Source of the DNA: Boswellia sacra
Taxonomy: Eukaryota; Streptophyta; Magnoliopsida; Sapindales; Burseraceae
Assembly: GCA_013180625.2 (NCBI GenBank)
Contig: SNVD02009651.1
Location: 337,329 to 401,328, forward strand
Reading direction: 5' to 3'
Length of the DNA stretch: 64,000 nucleotides
Position 1 is the first letter of the stretch, and each line of letters begins with the position of its first letter. Below are positions 1 to 11,738 of the stretch, one piece after another. The position numbers and the translations under genes were made by a program. The notes beneath the pieces were generated by a model. That model was given only the letters and a program-made list of their open reading frames with translations. It did no database searches and was not told the DNA's origin.

Positions 1-579
1 GCTTTTATTAGGTGTTTTAAAATCAACTACTACTTTTTAATAATAATTCTATAACCATGAGTAGGCCTTGCACATGAAGATATGTATCAATAAACCACTA
101 TTACTTCAACTTATTATTGATTTTAGATATTGTAACATATTACCTTCACTAGACATACAAATTTTCAATGCTTAGTTTGTTGAAGTGCATGGTGAGAATT
201 GCTCAAACAGGAATTGGGTTGATGAGCACAGAAGTGATTTCATCTTTCACCTTATATGAGTTGGTGTAACAATCATAACCTTGTATACAAAATCGATGAC
301 CCATGAAAAATTGAGTATGCGCTCAAGGAAGGGCATTGGAACTGCTGTTGGTTAATTTTAGCATCTCTTGATTAACAACCTTCCACGCACTAGAAATTTC
401 TTTTTCGAGAAAAACCTGATTGTTCTTCCTTAGAAACGCAATGTTGCTTCGTGTAGCATTCCACAGCCGAGGAACCATGTCCTCTTTTGCTCCAACTACA
501 TATAAGATTTGCAGAATTTAGAAATTTTTGATAGTCAATGTTTGATTGACCGTGTTATAAGAATTGTAGAATAGTAATG

Positions 580-740
580 TTAAATTTACAATCTGAATAT
601 AACCCAATGTTTACAGTCTAATGTGACAGTCTAAGTTATAAAATCTTACTCAATATGTAACTTCCATTATCCATTATTGTTTTTTCCTCCTCCATTGAAT
701 TTTACTCCTATGCCAAGTTATAGACTTTGAGTTGAAAATC
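580..740. mobile_element. MITE-like hairpin in last intron of TPS copy 1
   Basis: A short non-coding segment with imperfect internal inverted repeats (TGTGACAGTCTAAG against its complement downstream) lies in the intron between exons 6 and 7. A clearly related segment occupies the same intron of copy 2 at about 13590-13760. The insertion therefore predates the copy 1/copy 2 duplication. Family not assigned. Confidence 0.5.
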
Positions 741-761
741 TAGCATTATTGACCATAAAGA

Positions 762-888
762 AGGCTATATCTACAACCAATTCCTTACAACTTGAGTTGG
801 CAAAAATTCACTAAAAGAAAGAAGTTATATGTCTCATAGGATTTTACCAACTCATGTTGTAAGGAGTTGGTTGTAGGTGTAGTATTTT
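762..888. mobile_element. MITE with terminal inverted repeats (CTACAACCAA family)
   Basis: The left arm CTACAACCAATTCCTTACAA pairs with the right arm TTGTAAGGAGTTGGTTGTAG, with an AT-rich loop of about 50 bases, giving a long hairpin typical of a MITE. A second member is at 4257-4418 and a left-end remnant at about 13776 in the same intron of TPS copy 2. No target duplication could be fixed with confidence. Confidence 0.6.
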
Positions 889-3309
889 TTTTTAACATAT
901 TATAATTTCATTAAATTTTGGATTTGTTTATCAACATTAATTACTCTATATATATATATAGCACAAGAAAATATATAAGGAAAATGTGTGATATTTTATG
1001 TACAATGAATCTATAAATCTAACTTCATACAAACAAAATATCAATAAATAAGGAACTTATAGTTAATGACGTAATAATCAACTATTTGGATGAGATCTTC
1101 AACCAACAGTGTGGATTGTATGTATAGAATTACTTGGAGAAAATTGTTATTGGGGAAATCTTTTACTTTTTACTTTTGATTTTTATCCTTCTTTACTGCA
1201 GCAGTTTCCTATATATTAAGTCCTATCGACATGGAAATTGATCATTGATATATTTAATTGTACCATACCTCTCATAATACTATATCATCCATGAGTCAGC
1301 AAACAGTTGTTGAGGCTACAATTATCTCTGGGTCATTAGAGATCCAATTAAAGACCTGCTTGTAATCAGCAATCTCTCCCATGCCTAGGAAAGAGGTTGT
1401 TGCCAGCGTTTTATAAGCATAAGTACTGAAATCTTCATATACTTCTCTATGGCTGGAACATAGCCTTCATTGCACCACGTGGTTTCAACTAAGTAACCTT
1501 CGACTAGTCGCTTCATCTAGGACATAAATAAATAAATTCAATTCGAGTTAGTGCCTAATTAATTGGTAAGTAAAGGGTAAGAGATTACTTCTTCTTTCAT
1601 ATAGTGTACACTATATGATCTTCCTCCCTTTGAAAGCTCCTCCTCTGCTTCCATGTAAATGTCTATGAGTGCCTGGTATAGTGGTTTCATGTACTCTGGA
1701 AGACTATCTAAGTGGTAATGTCCCCCCTAAAATAACTTAAGTGAAGATAAAATATAGTTTAAATTGAACAAATTAATCTAGATCTTGATAAATTTAAAGC
1801 TCAAAGAAATTATCTGTTAAATATTTCTTTTGAGAATGACCTTTTGATAGCAACATTTAATATCTCAAGTTCTTCAAGGAAGCCATAGACATCGTAGGTA
1901 TCATCCATAATGGATTTCATGGCTATTACTTCTTCTTCCTAAAGTGTGCTGGGGTTCGAAGTAGACTTCCATAACCTAGAGATAGAGTTCAACCACTCTA
2001 TCTCTTGCGTATTGCAAATTCTTTGCAAAGTCTAAACTTTTCCACCACCTGCAATGCTAGTTCATTGTTTTTAATTTTCTATTGCTTAATTTAATAATGT
2101 TATGGTGAACTTGTAGCTGTTTGAGAACTTTAATAGTGGAACTTACTCGATGAGGCCTCTTAGCTCCTTCTGGTGTTGTGCTTGTAACATGTTAAATCTA
2201 GATTTGTAGACTTTAGTAGTGTCTCATTCTTTTTGGATTTTCTTCAGAGTAGAAATTGATATAATGCCATGCCTCAAACCTTGTTAAGCCTTTGCGAAGG
2301 GGCCTGTTCAAGACATGAATTATATGTTGTCCAACATGAGGACTTACTTGAGTTAACCTTGCCTTGAGGTGAGATGTAGTGAAATCTATGGCATCGTCCA
2401 GGACATCTTTTCCACATATGTGAAAATGTGCGACCTCATATAAACTTAGCCTCTTACATCATTAGCTAAGGAGGATTTGAACTTTCCGTGTTCACCTTTG
2501 AATTTGCCAAATATATCTGCTTTACGATAAAACACTTGGTGAAAATTAATCTATTCAAGAGCATTGGTGAATTTCAAGTGCCATTATATCTGTATATAAG
2601 GGATGAGACCCACTCATGACACGGAACATTGTATCCTTGTTGTCTAAGTAATCGGAATCCAAAAGCAATGCAGTGTTCAAATTGTTATTGTCATCGCTTT
2701 CATGATAGAGTTTCTCTAGTTCGTCCTCTATCTCTTTATCAAAATGGTATGCCACTCCTAAGCGCTAAATTAGATCAATCAAGCTCAATTTATCTGAAGT
2801 CGTATCTAGCAGCATAAAGATTAACATCTTTCTCACTTCCGGCTTCAGTCCTTCAAATTCTTTTTTGTAACATCAACGGTCTAAACAAGATTTTAGCCGG
2901 GAAAATAAAACAATAATGCATTGTTAACCAAATATGAAATTTCATTAATTATATATATCTGTGTGTGTGCACGTGTATGCGTAGATATATCATGTATCTT
3001 AGTTGCTTTTAATTTTTATGGACAAAAAAAAGAACAATATTTAGAAGTTTGTTTAATGCATGCTAGCTTCAGCTAATGTTTTGAATTGCTTAATTTTAGC
3101 TTGAGATGCCTATAAACTAGGTTGAAGATGAAAATGATTACGTGCAAATGATAGCAAATTAGATATATATATCAAAGTAGATACCAACGGATGAGAAAAG
3201 GAAATGATTTCTCGAAATGGTAGGATGATAATTTACTAATTGGCAGTCAATATTTTGCTTAGCTTTTTAGTGAGAAAGAGCTCGGAGCTGCTGAAACTTA
3301 AAGAGACAT

Positions 3310-5036
3310 AGTATATAGATTAGTATTGTGTGGATGATAGTGCCTTCATGCTCATGGATTATAGAATTTGTCAAGTAAAAAGTAAAAGATTTTTCTATTG
3401 ATCAATTTGTTTTTTTAATTTTTAAGGATCTTTTACGCATCACCATTCATATATTGATGGTTAAGATTTGTTTTTATTCTATTTTCATTATTCAAGTTTG
3501 TATGTACCAAATAAAAAGATGATAAGCAATACTTATCCATAATAGGCATCCATCTAGAAATTATTCTTAGCATGTATTCATATTTAATTTGTTCATTTCA
3601 CTCATCTTTTTTTTTTTTTTTTGCTTCGAGGAAACTTCTAACACTAACATATTGACGTCATCTAAATTCTTCTCCCTTATAATTATTGTTTTAACTCCAA
3701 TGATCGACGGTGATAATTTATTTGACACAAACTTTTAAATGTGTGTGTGTGTATACACATATACATTGAAAGTTAAGAAATTGTATTTAATGCTGCCAAC
3801 TTATCAATTATCTTAACCATTAGATTTTGTGGATTAATGATTAGAAATTTGTGTCTAATTTTATGTCAAAATTATATATATAAACGTGATTATCTATATA
3901 TAAATACTGACTATTTGTCATAATTATGATTTTATTAGTTAAGTGTACAACGTTGTATTTTAGGTTCTTTTATATTTTTTGAAATAAACATGCATTTATG
4001 AAAGAGTACTGATACACTTTATAAAATGAGTAATGATACACTTCTAAAATTTTTATCCCAAATGATATGGCAAATAAAGTGTTTTTTATTGAATGGATCA
4101 TGAGATGATCTAGTAAATCATTACATCATCAACACCTCTACTTAACAATTATTAATTGAATACACATTTTTTAGATTCAAAATTTAGGATACAATTTTGG
4201 ATGAGTATCATTATTTCTAAAATTTGTTTCAAAATTATGCGTCCCAAATAATATAAGGGCAATGCTACACTTACAACCAACTGCTTATCATCTATGTTGA
4301 TAAGAATTCACTAGAGAAGAAAAAAAATGAGAAAGAAAAGTTATATATTCAATAGAATTTTGTCAACTCAGGTTGTAAGCAGTTGGTTGTAGGATTTGAC
4401 TGTAGATGTTGTATTATTCATGATATAATATAATGAATTTAAAACTTTTCATAGCATTCATTATATCAATAAATTATTTATTTGTTCATCATTAATTAAA
4501 TATATAAAATTTAGAACAAAATTTGAGATTATTATTGTCATTCTTTCCCAAAAAGATTAAGAACGGTAAAAGAAGGTAGGACCTTAAATCTAATTAATAT
4601 TAAATATACAAGCATTCATTAATTTATTAAAAGAACAAGACCGGATAATCTATACTCTATGATTCTCATCTCAGAGTTGGTTTTATGCCGATGCATGCAA
4701 TATCTTCTCCATATATGGAATAATAAAAAAGTATTTTCAGCCGAGAAACAATAAACTCTCAACCACATATGTAAGAAGATATTATTAGTCAATAATGAAT
4801 GAGAAACATTGTCCAGATTTTACTTAATTAATCAACAAGTAAATATAGTGCTACTTGTTCATAGAATGACTCTCTAATTAGTAATTACCAAATCCGGCAT
4901 CTGAATAATATTAAAATCCGGACCATTTAATTTTAACCAACATGCATCTATTGATTTATATTTATTTAAAGTTTATCGATTAAAATTAACTATTAAGTCA
5001 TTCAACACTTTTACCTTCAATCCAATGTTATTATTA
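3310..5036. other. Upstream flank of TPS copy 1, duplicated block
   Basis: No gene seen. The stretch holds the former promoter region of copy 1. The part around 4560-4800 clearly matches 17230-17435 upstream of copy 2 (shared words such as TTTTCAGCCGA and AACCACATAT), showing that the tandem duplication carried well over 1 kb of upstream DNA. The TATA-like element of copy 2 is degenerate here (about 3355). Confidence 0.6.
4257..4418. mobile_element. MITE, second member of the CTACAACCAA family
   Basis: The arms TTACAACCAACTGCTTATCA and GTTGTAAGCAGTTGGTTGTA form a hairpin around an A-rich centre. The ends resemble the element at 762-888. No coding capacity. Confidence 0.6.
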
Positions 5037-7303
5037 AGGATTATTATTTACCCCTTGAGATTAGGCCTAATTTTAGTTTCATTCCTAGCTTTTTAGAAAT
5101 ATTATTTGTTCCTTGAGGTTTCATTTTACCGTCACCAATTAACTGAGAAATGGCAAATCCATAATATTGCCTTGCAAAGAATTTAAAATTCAAAAGAAAT
5201 CTGTTCTTGGTAACTTAACTTACAGAGTCAAACATTTCCGAGCAACCTCCAAACCTTCAAGATCAACCGTTGGAGCATCTTCAACTATAACAAAGCACAT
5301 AAAAGTCATGATTAGAACAATGAGCATGAAATACCGAATTAAATTGACTGATAAAATATAATCCCTAGTTGAAGTTTAAGCATAAGAGATTTGAAGAGAA
5401 ATAATTGATAAGAAGGAATAATTTAAGAATTTAATGAAAATATGAACTTGATACGATAATAACAAAGGAGTGGGATAGAGGTAGAGAAGAGGAGAGGGTG
5501 CGACCAGAGTTGAGGAAGTGGAGGAAGGAGCGAATGAGGTAGCGAGAGAGAGGGGGATTGTTCTTCAACTTGGAGTTGGCAATTGAAAGAGAAAGAATTA
5601 GTTAGCGAGCTAAAATATAAAACAAAAGAATGGAATTCCTTTTTCTTCAATTTTCCTTTGTTTTCCTCAATTTTCTAAGACTCTAAACAAAAAACCCCTA
5701 TTCACAAGCAAAAAACCTGTTGGATGAAAAATCTAGACAACCAATGAGATCAATATTTCAAGCCACGTCATAAAGAGTTAGTCGACGAAGACTTTACCCT
5801 TACTCCCAATATTGAGACCTTTTGGTTGACCAGATAACTACATAACAAGAGTCTTATTTGGTCGACGAAGAATACGACTTTCAATTTCACCTTCAAAATA
5901 TTGCATGGCATAAGTTACTAAATTATAGCTATCAATGTCAGAAAAAGTACTTAATAAGAACTGCTCCCCCTGAGTTCAATGATTATTTTTCAAGTTCAAC
6001 AATATTTTATAAAATATTAGAGGCACAAGGCTCTATAGAAACTTCTCTTCAAGTGTCTCTCGAATGAGATCCTTGTCCTCCAAGTGTCTCCGTGGCTCCA
6101 GGTGTGATCACCAGCTTCTTTGCATTCAATGAGATGTTACTCCTCCATCATGCATGGCAACACCTGTATAAGAGTTACTTCTATAAATAAACTCCTTTGA
6201 TTTAAGCCGGGGTGGAGGGGAACAATTTCTCTCTCTAGAAACCTTCCTTTATCTATCTCATCTCCCCCTGGTCGATAAAAAATTTTCACTTCATAGTTAA
6301 TCTCGGACTTGAGCGTTGGAGGATTATCGCCGGCAACACCACCGGCACCTTTGATGCCTCATTTTCTATTTTTGTGGAGATCATTCAAGCCACTGGATCC
6401 TTGGTTGATCAAAATACAATAGCCATCTTGACGGACACGTGACCCAAAATTTTCTACTTTCCCTTCCTTCTCCGTACACTCATCACTGCCTTTTAGCTGA
6501 GTTAGGTCCTCCAAAACAAATACAAATTTTACTGCTGAGCTGGAGGTCGACTGATTTTTAGCATCAACAACACCTTTCAACCAAAACTCATGAAAGAAAA
6601 AGTGAATCAATACCCAATAATTTTGGAAGCTCTATGCTTGTAAGTATTACCGATTAAATGGATTTGATGCACTAGACCATGGAGGGGAAGAGAGGGATCG
6701 TGTTTTGGAACATTGAGGGGAAAGCAAGAGAGAGGGGGTTTGATGAAGGAGATCCTTTGGACGGAGAAAGAGGGGTGACGAAGAGAGAGGGTATCGTCTC
6801 TCTTTTACATCTTCTTGCCCATGAAGATCGGTGACAGTTTTGGATAAGATTGTAAGCGGAGAAGACGAGATCAGCAGCTCATGTTGGGGTACAGATAAAG
6901 CTAGCAAAATGTGGGGTGCAGAGTAGAGGTAGTGATAGTAAGAGATTGGTGGCAAACATGAGGAATTTAGGCTTTGGTGAGGTGGCTGTTGCACCTACTG
7001 TGATGTGAGAGGTGGTTGGTGGTGGTGGTAATGTGTGGTACAATAGTAGCACTAGTTTGTTTGGGTTTGGGAGAGAGGGAAGAAAGGATAAATATATTAA
7101 TTAATAATTTAATAAATAAGAATATATAAACAAGAGGCCGTTAAAGTCATTATACTAATATTTTAATACAAGATTACGATTATACCTCTAACTTTGTTAG
7201 ATTTAATGTCTGATTAGAAACCTTAGGAGGCCAATCCATATTTCTAGAAAGTCAGGAAAAAAACTTGAATTAGGCCTAACCTCATAGGGTTTGTTATAAT
7301 CCC
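5037..7303. mobile_element. Non-autonomous Mutator-like element (MULE)
   Basis: The element has long diverged terminal inverted repeats of about 80-90 bp. The left end begins AGGATTATTATTTACCCC and the right end, read in complement, begins GGGATTATAACAAACCC; both continue through the shared words TTAGGCCTAATT and TAGAAATAT. It is flanked by the exact 9-bp direct repeat TTATTATTA at 5028-5036 and 7304-7312, the duplication length typical of Mutator elements. No transposase is visible. The interior holds retroelement-like pieces (about 6290-6350 resembles an LTR/leader tract) and a possible spliced exon at about 5222-5280 on the minus strand that I could not identify. Confidence 0.8.
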
Positions 7304-7609
7304 TTATTATTATTCTTTAAACATCAAATCTATGTCTCTTTCCTGCGTCTGACTCTATCTTCCTTGTTCTCTTTTATTGATAATGTAGATTAAAGCAATG
7401 TTAATCTAAAACTTATTATAACGAAAAGATAGATGAACTTGAAAGAAAGAAAGCTCTAAATAGTAACTAAGATGTATTACAATTTAGAAGAAGCTAGAAA
7501 GTTTGTGAAGGTAAGAATAAAGATAAATGCCGTCAAGAGTTGAAGAAAGATAAAGAGAATATAAGAATTGATAATTGACTTTTCTGGTTCAAGTTTTCTA
7601 TATGCATAA

Positions 7610-8286
7610 AGGGGGCGATTATTTTTTTATCTGAAATCTGAATGGATCTAAATTTGACAAAATCTGAATAGATCTAAAAACAAATGTTTGAATTATATGT
7701 TTATTTTTTATGTTTTAAGATCTGATAATAAGTTTTATATTGTTTGTTTTTAATGACTAAAAACATCTGAAAATGAATAATTTTGACAGATATGTCCTCA
7801 TTTAATATTATGTATCTTGTACATTGTATATGTTATATAAACATCTGTAAATAATCAATACATAGAATACTATAGTGCCATAAAAAATTATATTGTTAAT
7901 TAATATGTCTCACATATATTATGAAACTTTTTTAATTACTATGTAATTAAAAAAATAAATGGTATTCAAAAAATTATTGTAACAATAGAATAATTAAAGA
8001 AAAAAGATTAATTTGATGCTTGCAAGAGTTTAGGATTGGGAAAATATGCAAAGAATTTGCAAAATAGAAATGAATTAAAATTATCAAGGTATTTTAGAGC
8101 ATAAAAAATAGATAATCCATTCAGATGTTTTCACATTTACATAAAAGCTAGAAAATATAACTTTTTCTATTCAGATATAATCATTTGAGAAAAAGTGTTC
8201 AGTTCAAAAACATTAACCGTAAAAAGGTCTGAGTCCGAGATCCGATTAGTAAAATTTAAACTTTAAATGGAAAAATAATCAACCCT
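7610..8286. mobile_element. Harbinger/Tourist-like non-autonomous element
   Basis: The left end AGGGGGCGATTATTTTT and the complement of the right end AGGGTTGATTATTTTT are inverted repeats, flanked by TAA on both sides (7607-7609 and 8287-8289), the 3-bp duplication of PIF/Harbinger elements. The 677-bp interior is AT-rich, repeats the words TCTGAAT and ATCTGAA, and has no coding capacity. The superfamily rests on duplication length alone. Confidence 0.6.
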
Positions 8287-8384
8287 TAAGACAACTTAAT
8301 ACTGTTACTCACCTTTTCTTAGTGATGAACTTTAATTGATAATTTTTAGATAAATGTATGCCATTATATCACTACAAGAAAAAA

Positions 8385-9230
8385 TGTCATATTTGGCGGT
8401 CTTTGACCGTCAAATATGACCATATTTGGCGGTCATAAAAACGCCACCAATGGCACCACCAAATATGGTGATTTTGACAATATTTGGCGGTCGGTCAGAA
8501 CGCCAAATATAGTGTAAATCATATTTGTCAAATAAAAGCGCCAAATATAACTAAAAAAATACTGTACAAAAAATCACATATTTGTCACTTTTTTGACAAA
8601 TTTAGTGGCTTTCAACGGTCAAAATTTTTGAATTGTACCATATTTATCGCTTTTTGACTGATAAATATGGCTTGCTAACGGTCAAATTTTTTAAATTTTA
8701 TGATATTTGACGCTTTTTGACCGATAAATATGGCTTGCTAATGGTAAAATTTTTAAAATTTTATCATATTTGACGCTTTTTGACCGATAAATATGATTAT
8801 ATTTTGAACTGTACCATATTTATCGCTTTTTGCCCGATAAATATTGCTTGCTAACGGTCAAATTTTTTAAAATTCATCGTATTTGGCGCTTTTTGACCGA
8901 TAAATATGATTCCATTTTGAATTGTATCATATTTATCGCTTTTTGCCTGATAAATTTAGCATAATAACGGTCAAATTTTTTAAAATCATCATATTTGATG
9001 CTTTTTGACCGATAAATATGATTATATTTTGAATTGTACCAATAAATATGATTCCATTTTGTATTGTACTATATTTATCACTTTTTACCTGATAAATATT
9101 GCTTGCTAACGATTTAATTTTTTAATTTTCTTCATATTTGGCGCTTGTTGACTGATAACTATGATTCCATTTTGTATTGCACCATATTTATCGCTTTTTG
9201 CCCGATAAATATGGCTTGCTAACAACAGAT
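8385..9230. repeat. Subterminal repeat array of CACTA-1
   Basis: About five to seven degenerate copies, at irregular spacing of roughly 115-180 bp, of a unit containing ATTTATCGCTTTTTG, TGACCGATAAATATG and GCTTGCTAACGGTCAAA. The repeats lie just inside the left terminus and continue the TTTGGCGGTC motif of the first 100 bp. This fits transposase-binding subterminal repeats; the role is inferred from position. Confidence 0.7.
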
Positions 9231-10170
9231 ATGGTTCTTGCTGCTTAAGAAACATAACAGTACTAATATTTGTTATTTTTCTACCCTGTGCGATTTTGTC
9301 AATACTCCGATTTGGCATATACAACACACACAAATATCTCTTGTCCTAGATTTATCATACACTATTAAAATAAATGATCTGTGTGAGTGTTTAATTAAAA
9401 AGAGATATAAATGGTTCTTTGTAACAATCATAACAGTAGACATGTCAACAAGCAAATTAAATAGTACCAAAAAAAGAACAATTTATAGGATCAATGTCAT
9501 CCAGCAATGCATAAGAACAATAAGAATATCTTCGGATTGCATTTGTGCATAAGGTACATGGCAAAAAGGACAATGTAGTCGATCATCAGATGTAAAAGTG
9601 CAGTAAAAACTAGCCATCTTTCTTCAGAGGTCATACAACTACACTAAGAATTAGAAACATTTCTTCAGAGTTCCACAAACCTGATGCTTGGCAATTGAGT
9701 AAAATGCAGATGATTATACCACCATTTGTTACCATGAAGCATCATGCAAATTAATCCTAACAATAAGTATATCCCTTCTGTTGCTGAGAAAATTGGAAAA
9801 AAGGTGTGAGAAACAAAAGTTTGCATCATAGTCCCTAGGAGTGAGCCTTGAGAGAACAAAGTTTTGCACTAAACTGAAATTAAAACAAGAATTTTACTAC
9901 GTTTTGGTTGGAAAAGAAGACATGAGATTGTTTAGTACTTCCTTTCTATTATAATTGTAATCTTCGTCTAAACTCAACAAATGAGAAAAAAAGCAATCGA
10001 AAAGGCACATTTCATTGCATTATTTATCTTTAGCAGTTACTATGTTGTTCCCATATTTCACTTTTTGTGGGCCCTGAATAATTTCATAAACAATTTATAT
10101 GCATCAAGATGAATAAGATCTTGAAAAGAACTAGAACATACTATTTATTATAGTCTACAGCTAGACTTAC

Positions 10171-10305
10171 CAAAACTGTCTCGAAATATGTTAATATGTC
10201 CACCCCAAGAGCTTCCATTGAATTTGTCAAATTATTACGAATTTTTATGGCAAGGTTATTTGGATGATCAGTCGCACCTTGTCTTTCAAAACCAGCAGCT
10301 GCAAC
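10171..10305 (-). pseudogene. Captured exon of plastid dihydrolipoyl dehydrogenase (exon C)
   Basis: The 135-nt segment is an uninterrupted 45-codon exon with an AG acceptor (after 10306) and GT donor (before 10170). It reads [10 protein letters not shown] then [18 protein letters not shown] and [13 protein letters not shown], matching the segment after the active-site disulfide in plant plastid LPD (E3 of the plastid pyruvate dehydrogenase complex). It is colinear with two further exons to its right. Introns remain, so the capture was from genomic DNA and not from mRNA. The fragment cannot make an enzyme. Confidence 0.85.
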
Positions 10306-10426
10306 CTACCACAAGTTACAAGAACAGGGCACTGTATAATGAAAAACAAGATACTCCTATTACCACAAAAAGAGAGAGAGAGAGAGAGAGAGTAGATATA
10401 CAATCATAAAATTTTAGCTTCTATAC

Positions 10427-10573
10427 CTGCAGACCTAAAGACTTTATGTGATGCTCACTCTGAAGTTCATGTATTCGACCACTTACAGCCAGAAGGGCTT
10501 TAGAAGGTACACAACCTCTGTTCACACATGTTCCCCCTACTACATCCCCCTCAATGATGGCAGTTTTCAATCC
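10427..10573 (-). pseudogene. Captured exon of plastid dihydrolipoyl dehydrogenase (exon B, active-site disulfide)
   Basis: The exon has exactly 49 codons with canonical splice sites on both sides. It includes [20 protein letters not shown] and continues [18 protein letters not shown] is the redox-active disulfide of the FAD-dependent pyridine nucleotide-disulfide oxidoreductases. The family here is the plastid LPD branch, judged from the [14 protein letters not shown] context and HHIKSLGLQ at the exon end. The open frame is undamaged, suggesting a fairly recent capture or little time for decay. Confidence 0.9.
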
Positions 10574-11111
10574 CTGCAATGATCAAGATTAGCCAAGCTG
10601 TTCAGAGTCAAAGAAGAAGACGTTTACATACTCAACTTGACCCTGATGGGTAGAATCTGTACAACTACAATCAATGCTCCATAAAATATCTGAAACAAAT
10701 GCCACATAATCATCTTATCTCAACACCTAATATCAATACACTTTTCATCCATTTTATCCATCATAGTCCTATTCATGCTTGCCTGTAATACGCAATCAAA
10801 TTCCCTGCATTCAAATTCTTTTCAATTTATAAGTATTAAGGGTCCATGATGCTCGCCTAAATTCCACCCAAAATAATACCAAATAAGTATAGTAAATAAC
10901 TCAGTAATCACATCATGAGAGAGTGAAAATAAAAGAGAATGAAATAAAAACTGTTAAACAAATAAAAGAGATGACATGGCAACAAGGAGGCAACGGCAAT
11001 ACTAAGTTTAGATACAACGAGTTTTTACTAAGAAGTAATAAGCATGGATTTTTTTTTTTACTAAGTTGAGCTAAGCATCACACTTGCAATTACAATTGTG
11101 AGTGAGAGTAC

Positions 11112-11190
11112 CTTCTCTACAGCATGCAATGCAACTCCATGGCCTCCAACGCCAGCTCCAATAATAACCAGATCATAGAAGAAAGAGTAA
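11112..11190 (-). pseudogene. Captured exon of plastid dihydrolipoyl dehydrogenase (exon A, FAD-binding)
   Basis: The segment reads [19 protein letters not shown] then VEK and ends at a GT donor. The GxGxxG motif is the FAD-binding Rossmann fingerprint at the start of the mature enzyme. It precedes exons B and C in the correct order, so a contiguous piece of the parent gene, introns included, was taken up. The upstream boundary is uncertain; sequence 5' of about 11190 no longer resembles LPD. Confidence 0.8.
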
Positions 11191-11640
11191 CGTGTCTTAA
11201 ACATTTGTAATCTAAAAGCTTCATAATTTTCCCCGTTTGCCCTCATTTTCAACATAACCATACAGAAAGCAAAGAAGAAGAAAAAGAAAGTAATCATAAT
11301 AAATCCACCATAAGTGAGTGTGCTCAACAAAACCCAATCCTTGTATGTTCAATTCGTCATCATTTCACTCACTTTCTGCAGACCAAACAAAAATCTATAC
11401 ATACAAAGCAACCAAAACATCAGACACCTAAATAATCCCTAATTCCCCGCAATTCCACAAGAAGCAAAAGGAACCCAGACACTAAGAACAATAAAACACA
11501 AAAGCAACACAAAATCCCTTCACAAGTAATCCTAAAGTGAACTAAGCTCAAACAATTGGAACATCCGCCCACTTTCCCGTCACTTTCTCGAGAACCAAAC
11601 AGAAAAGAGCAAGTGAAAAAAATGATGAGAAAATGCTCAC

Positions 11641-11738
11641 TTCTTCCTCAGATCCAGTGCCATAGAAGGAGCAACGGTAGCGTCGAGCAAGGCGACATCA
11701 ATCGGCTGGCTTAAATCCCGAAGCTTCTCAGCCGCCAT
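11641..11738 (-). pseudogene. Captured first exon of exportin-1 (XPO1/CRM1)
   Basis: Starting at an ATG, the reading MAAEKLRDLSQPIDV then LLDATVA is the highly conserved N-terminus of plant exportin-1, the nuclear export receptor. After this, one nucleotide is missing; in the next frame the sequence continues as an FYGTGSEEE-like end followed by GTGAGC, a good donor. In the present frame it reaches a stop at the junction. The exon is in the same orientation as the LPD exons and about 450 bp upstream of them, so CACTA-1 joins pieces of two unrelated genes in one potential transcript. Confidence 0.85.

Larger units (their letters stand above)
203..3309 (-). pseudogene. Sesquiterpene synthase-like pseudogene (TPS copy 1)
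   Basis: Full-length relic of a seven-exon TPS-a gene that can be followed exon by exon against copy 2. Exon 1 is at about 3191-3309, exon 2 at about 2615-2865, exon 3 at 2155-2510, exon 4 at 1845-2048, exon 5 at 1590-1720, exon 6 at 1275-1515 and exon 7 at 203-495. The start ATG survives, but codon 4 is TAA where copy 2 has CAA, and the Trp of the N-terminal Arg/Trp motif has become TCG. Exon 2 has a TAG before the [10 protein letters not shown] block and a frameshift near its 3' end. Exon 4 keeps RDR, then has a TAG, and the DDTYD block lies in another frame. Exon 6 is frameshifted. It cannot make a synthase. It probably arose with copy 2 by tandem duplication, because 3' and 5' flanks and an intron MITE are shared. 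Confidence 0.9.

Noticed and set aside
5423..5650. Ser/Leu/Pro-rich minus-strand open frame in the MULE
   Set aside because: Composition follows the purine-rich plus strand (GAG repeats); no similarity to a protein family recognised.
9238..9552. 104-codon plus-strand gene in CACTA-1
   Set aside because: No recognisable domain, AT-driven composition and no splice or start context; left unannotated.
10188..10409. Plus-strand open frame of 73 codons
   Set aside because: It is the antisense shadow of the captured LPD exon C and a (GA)n run.
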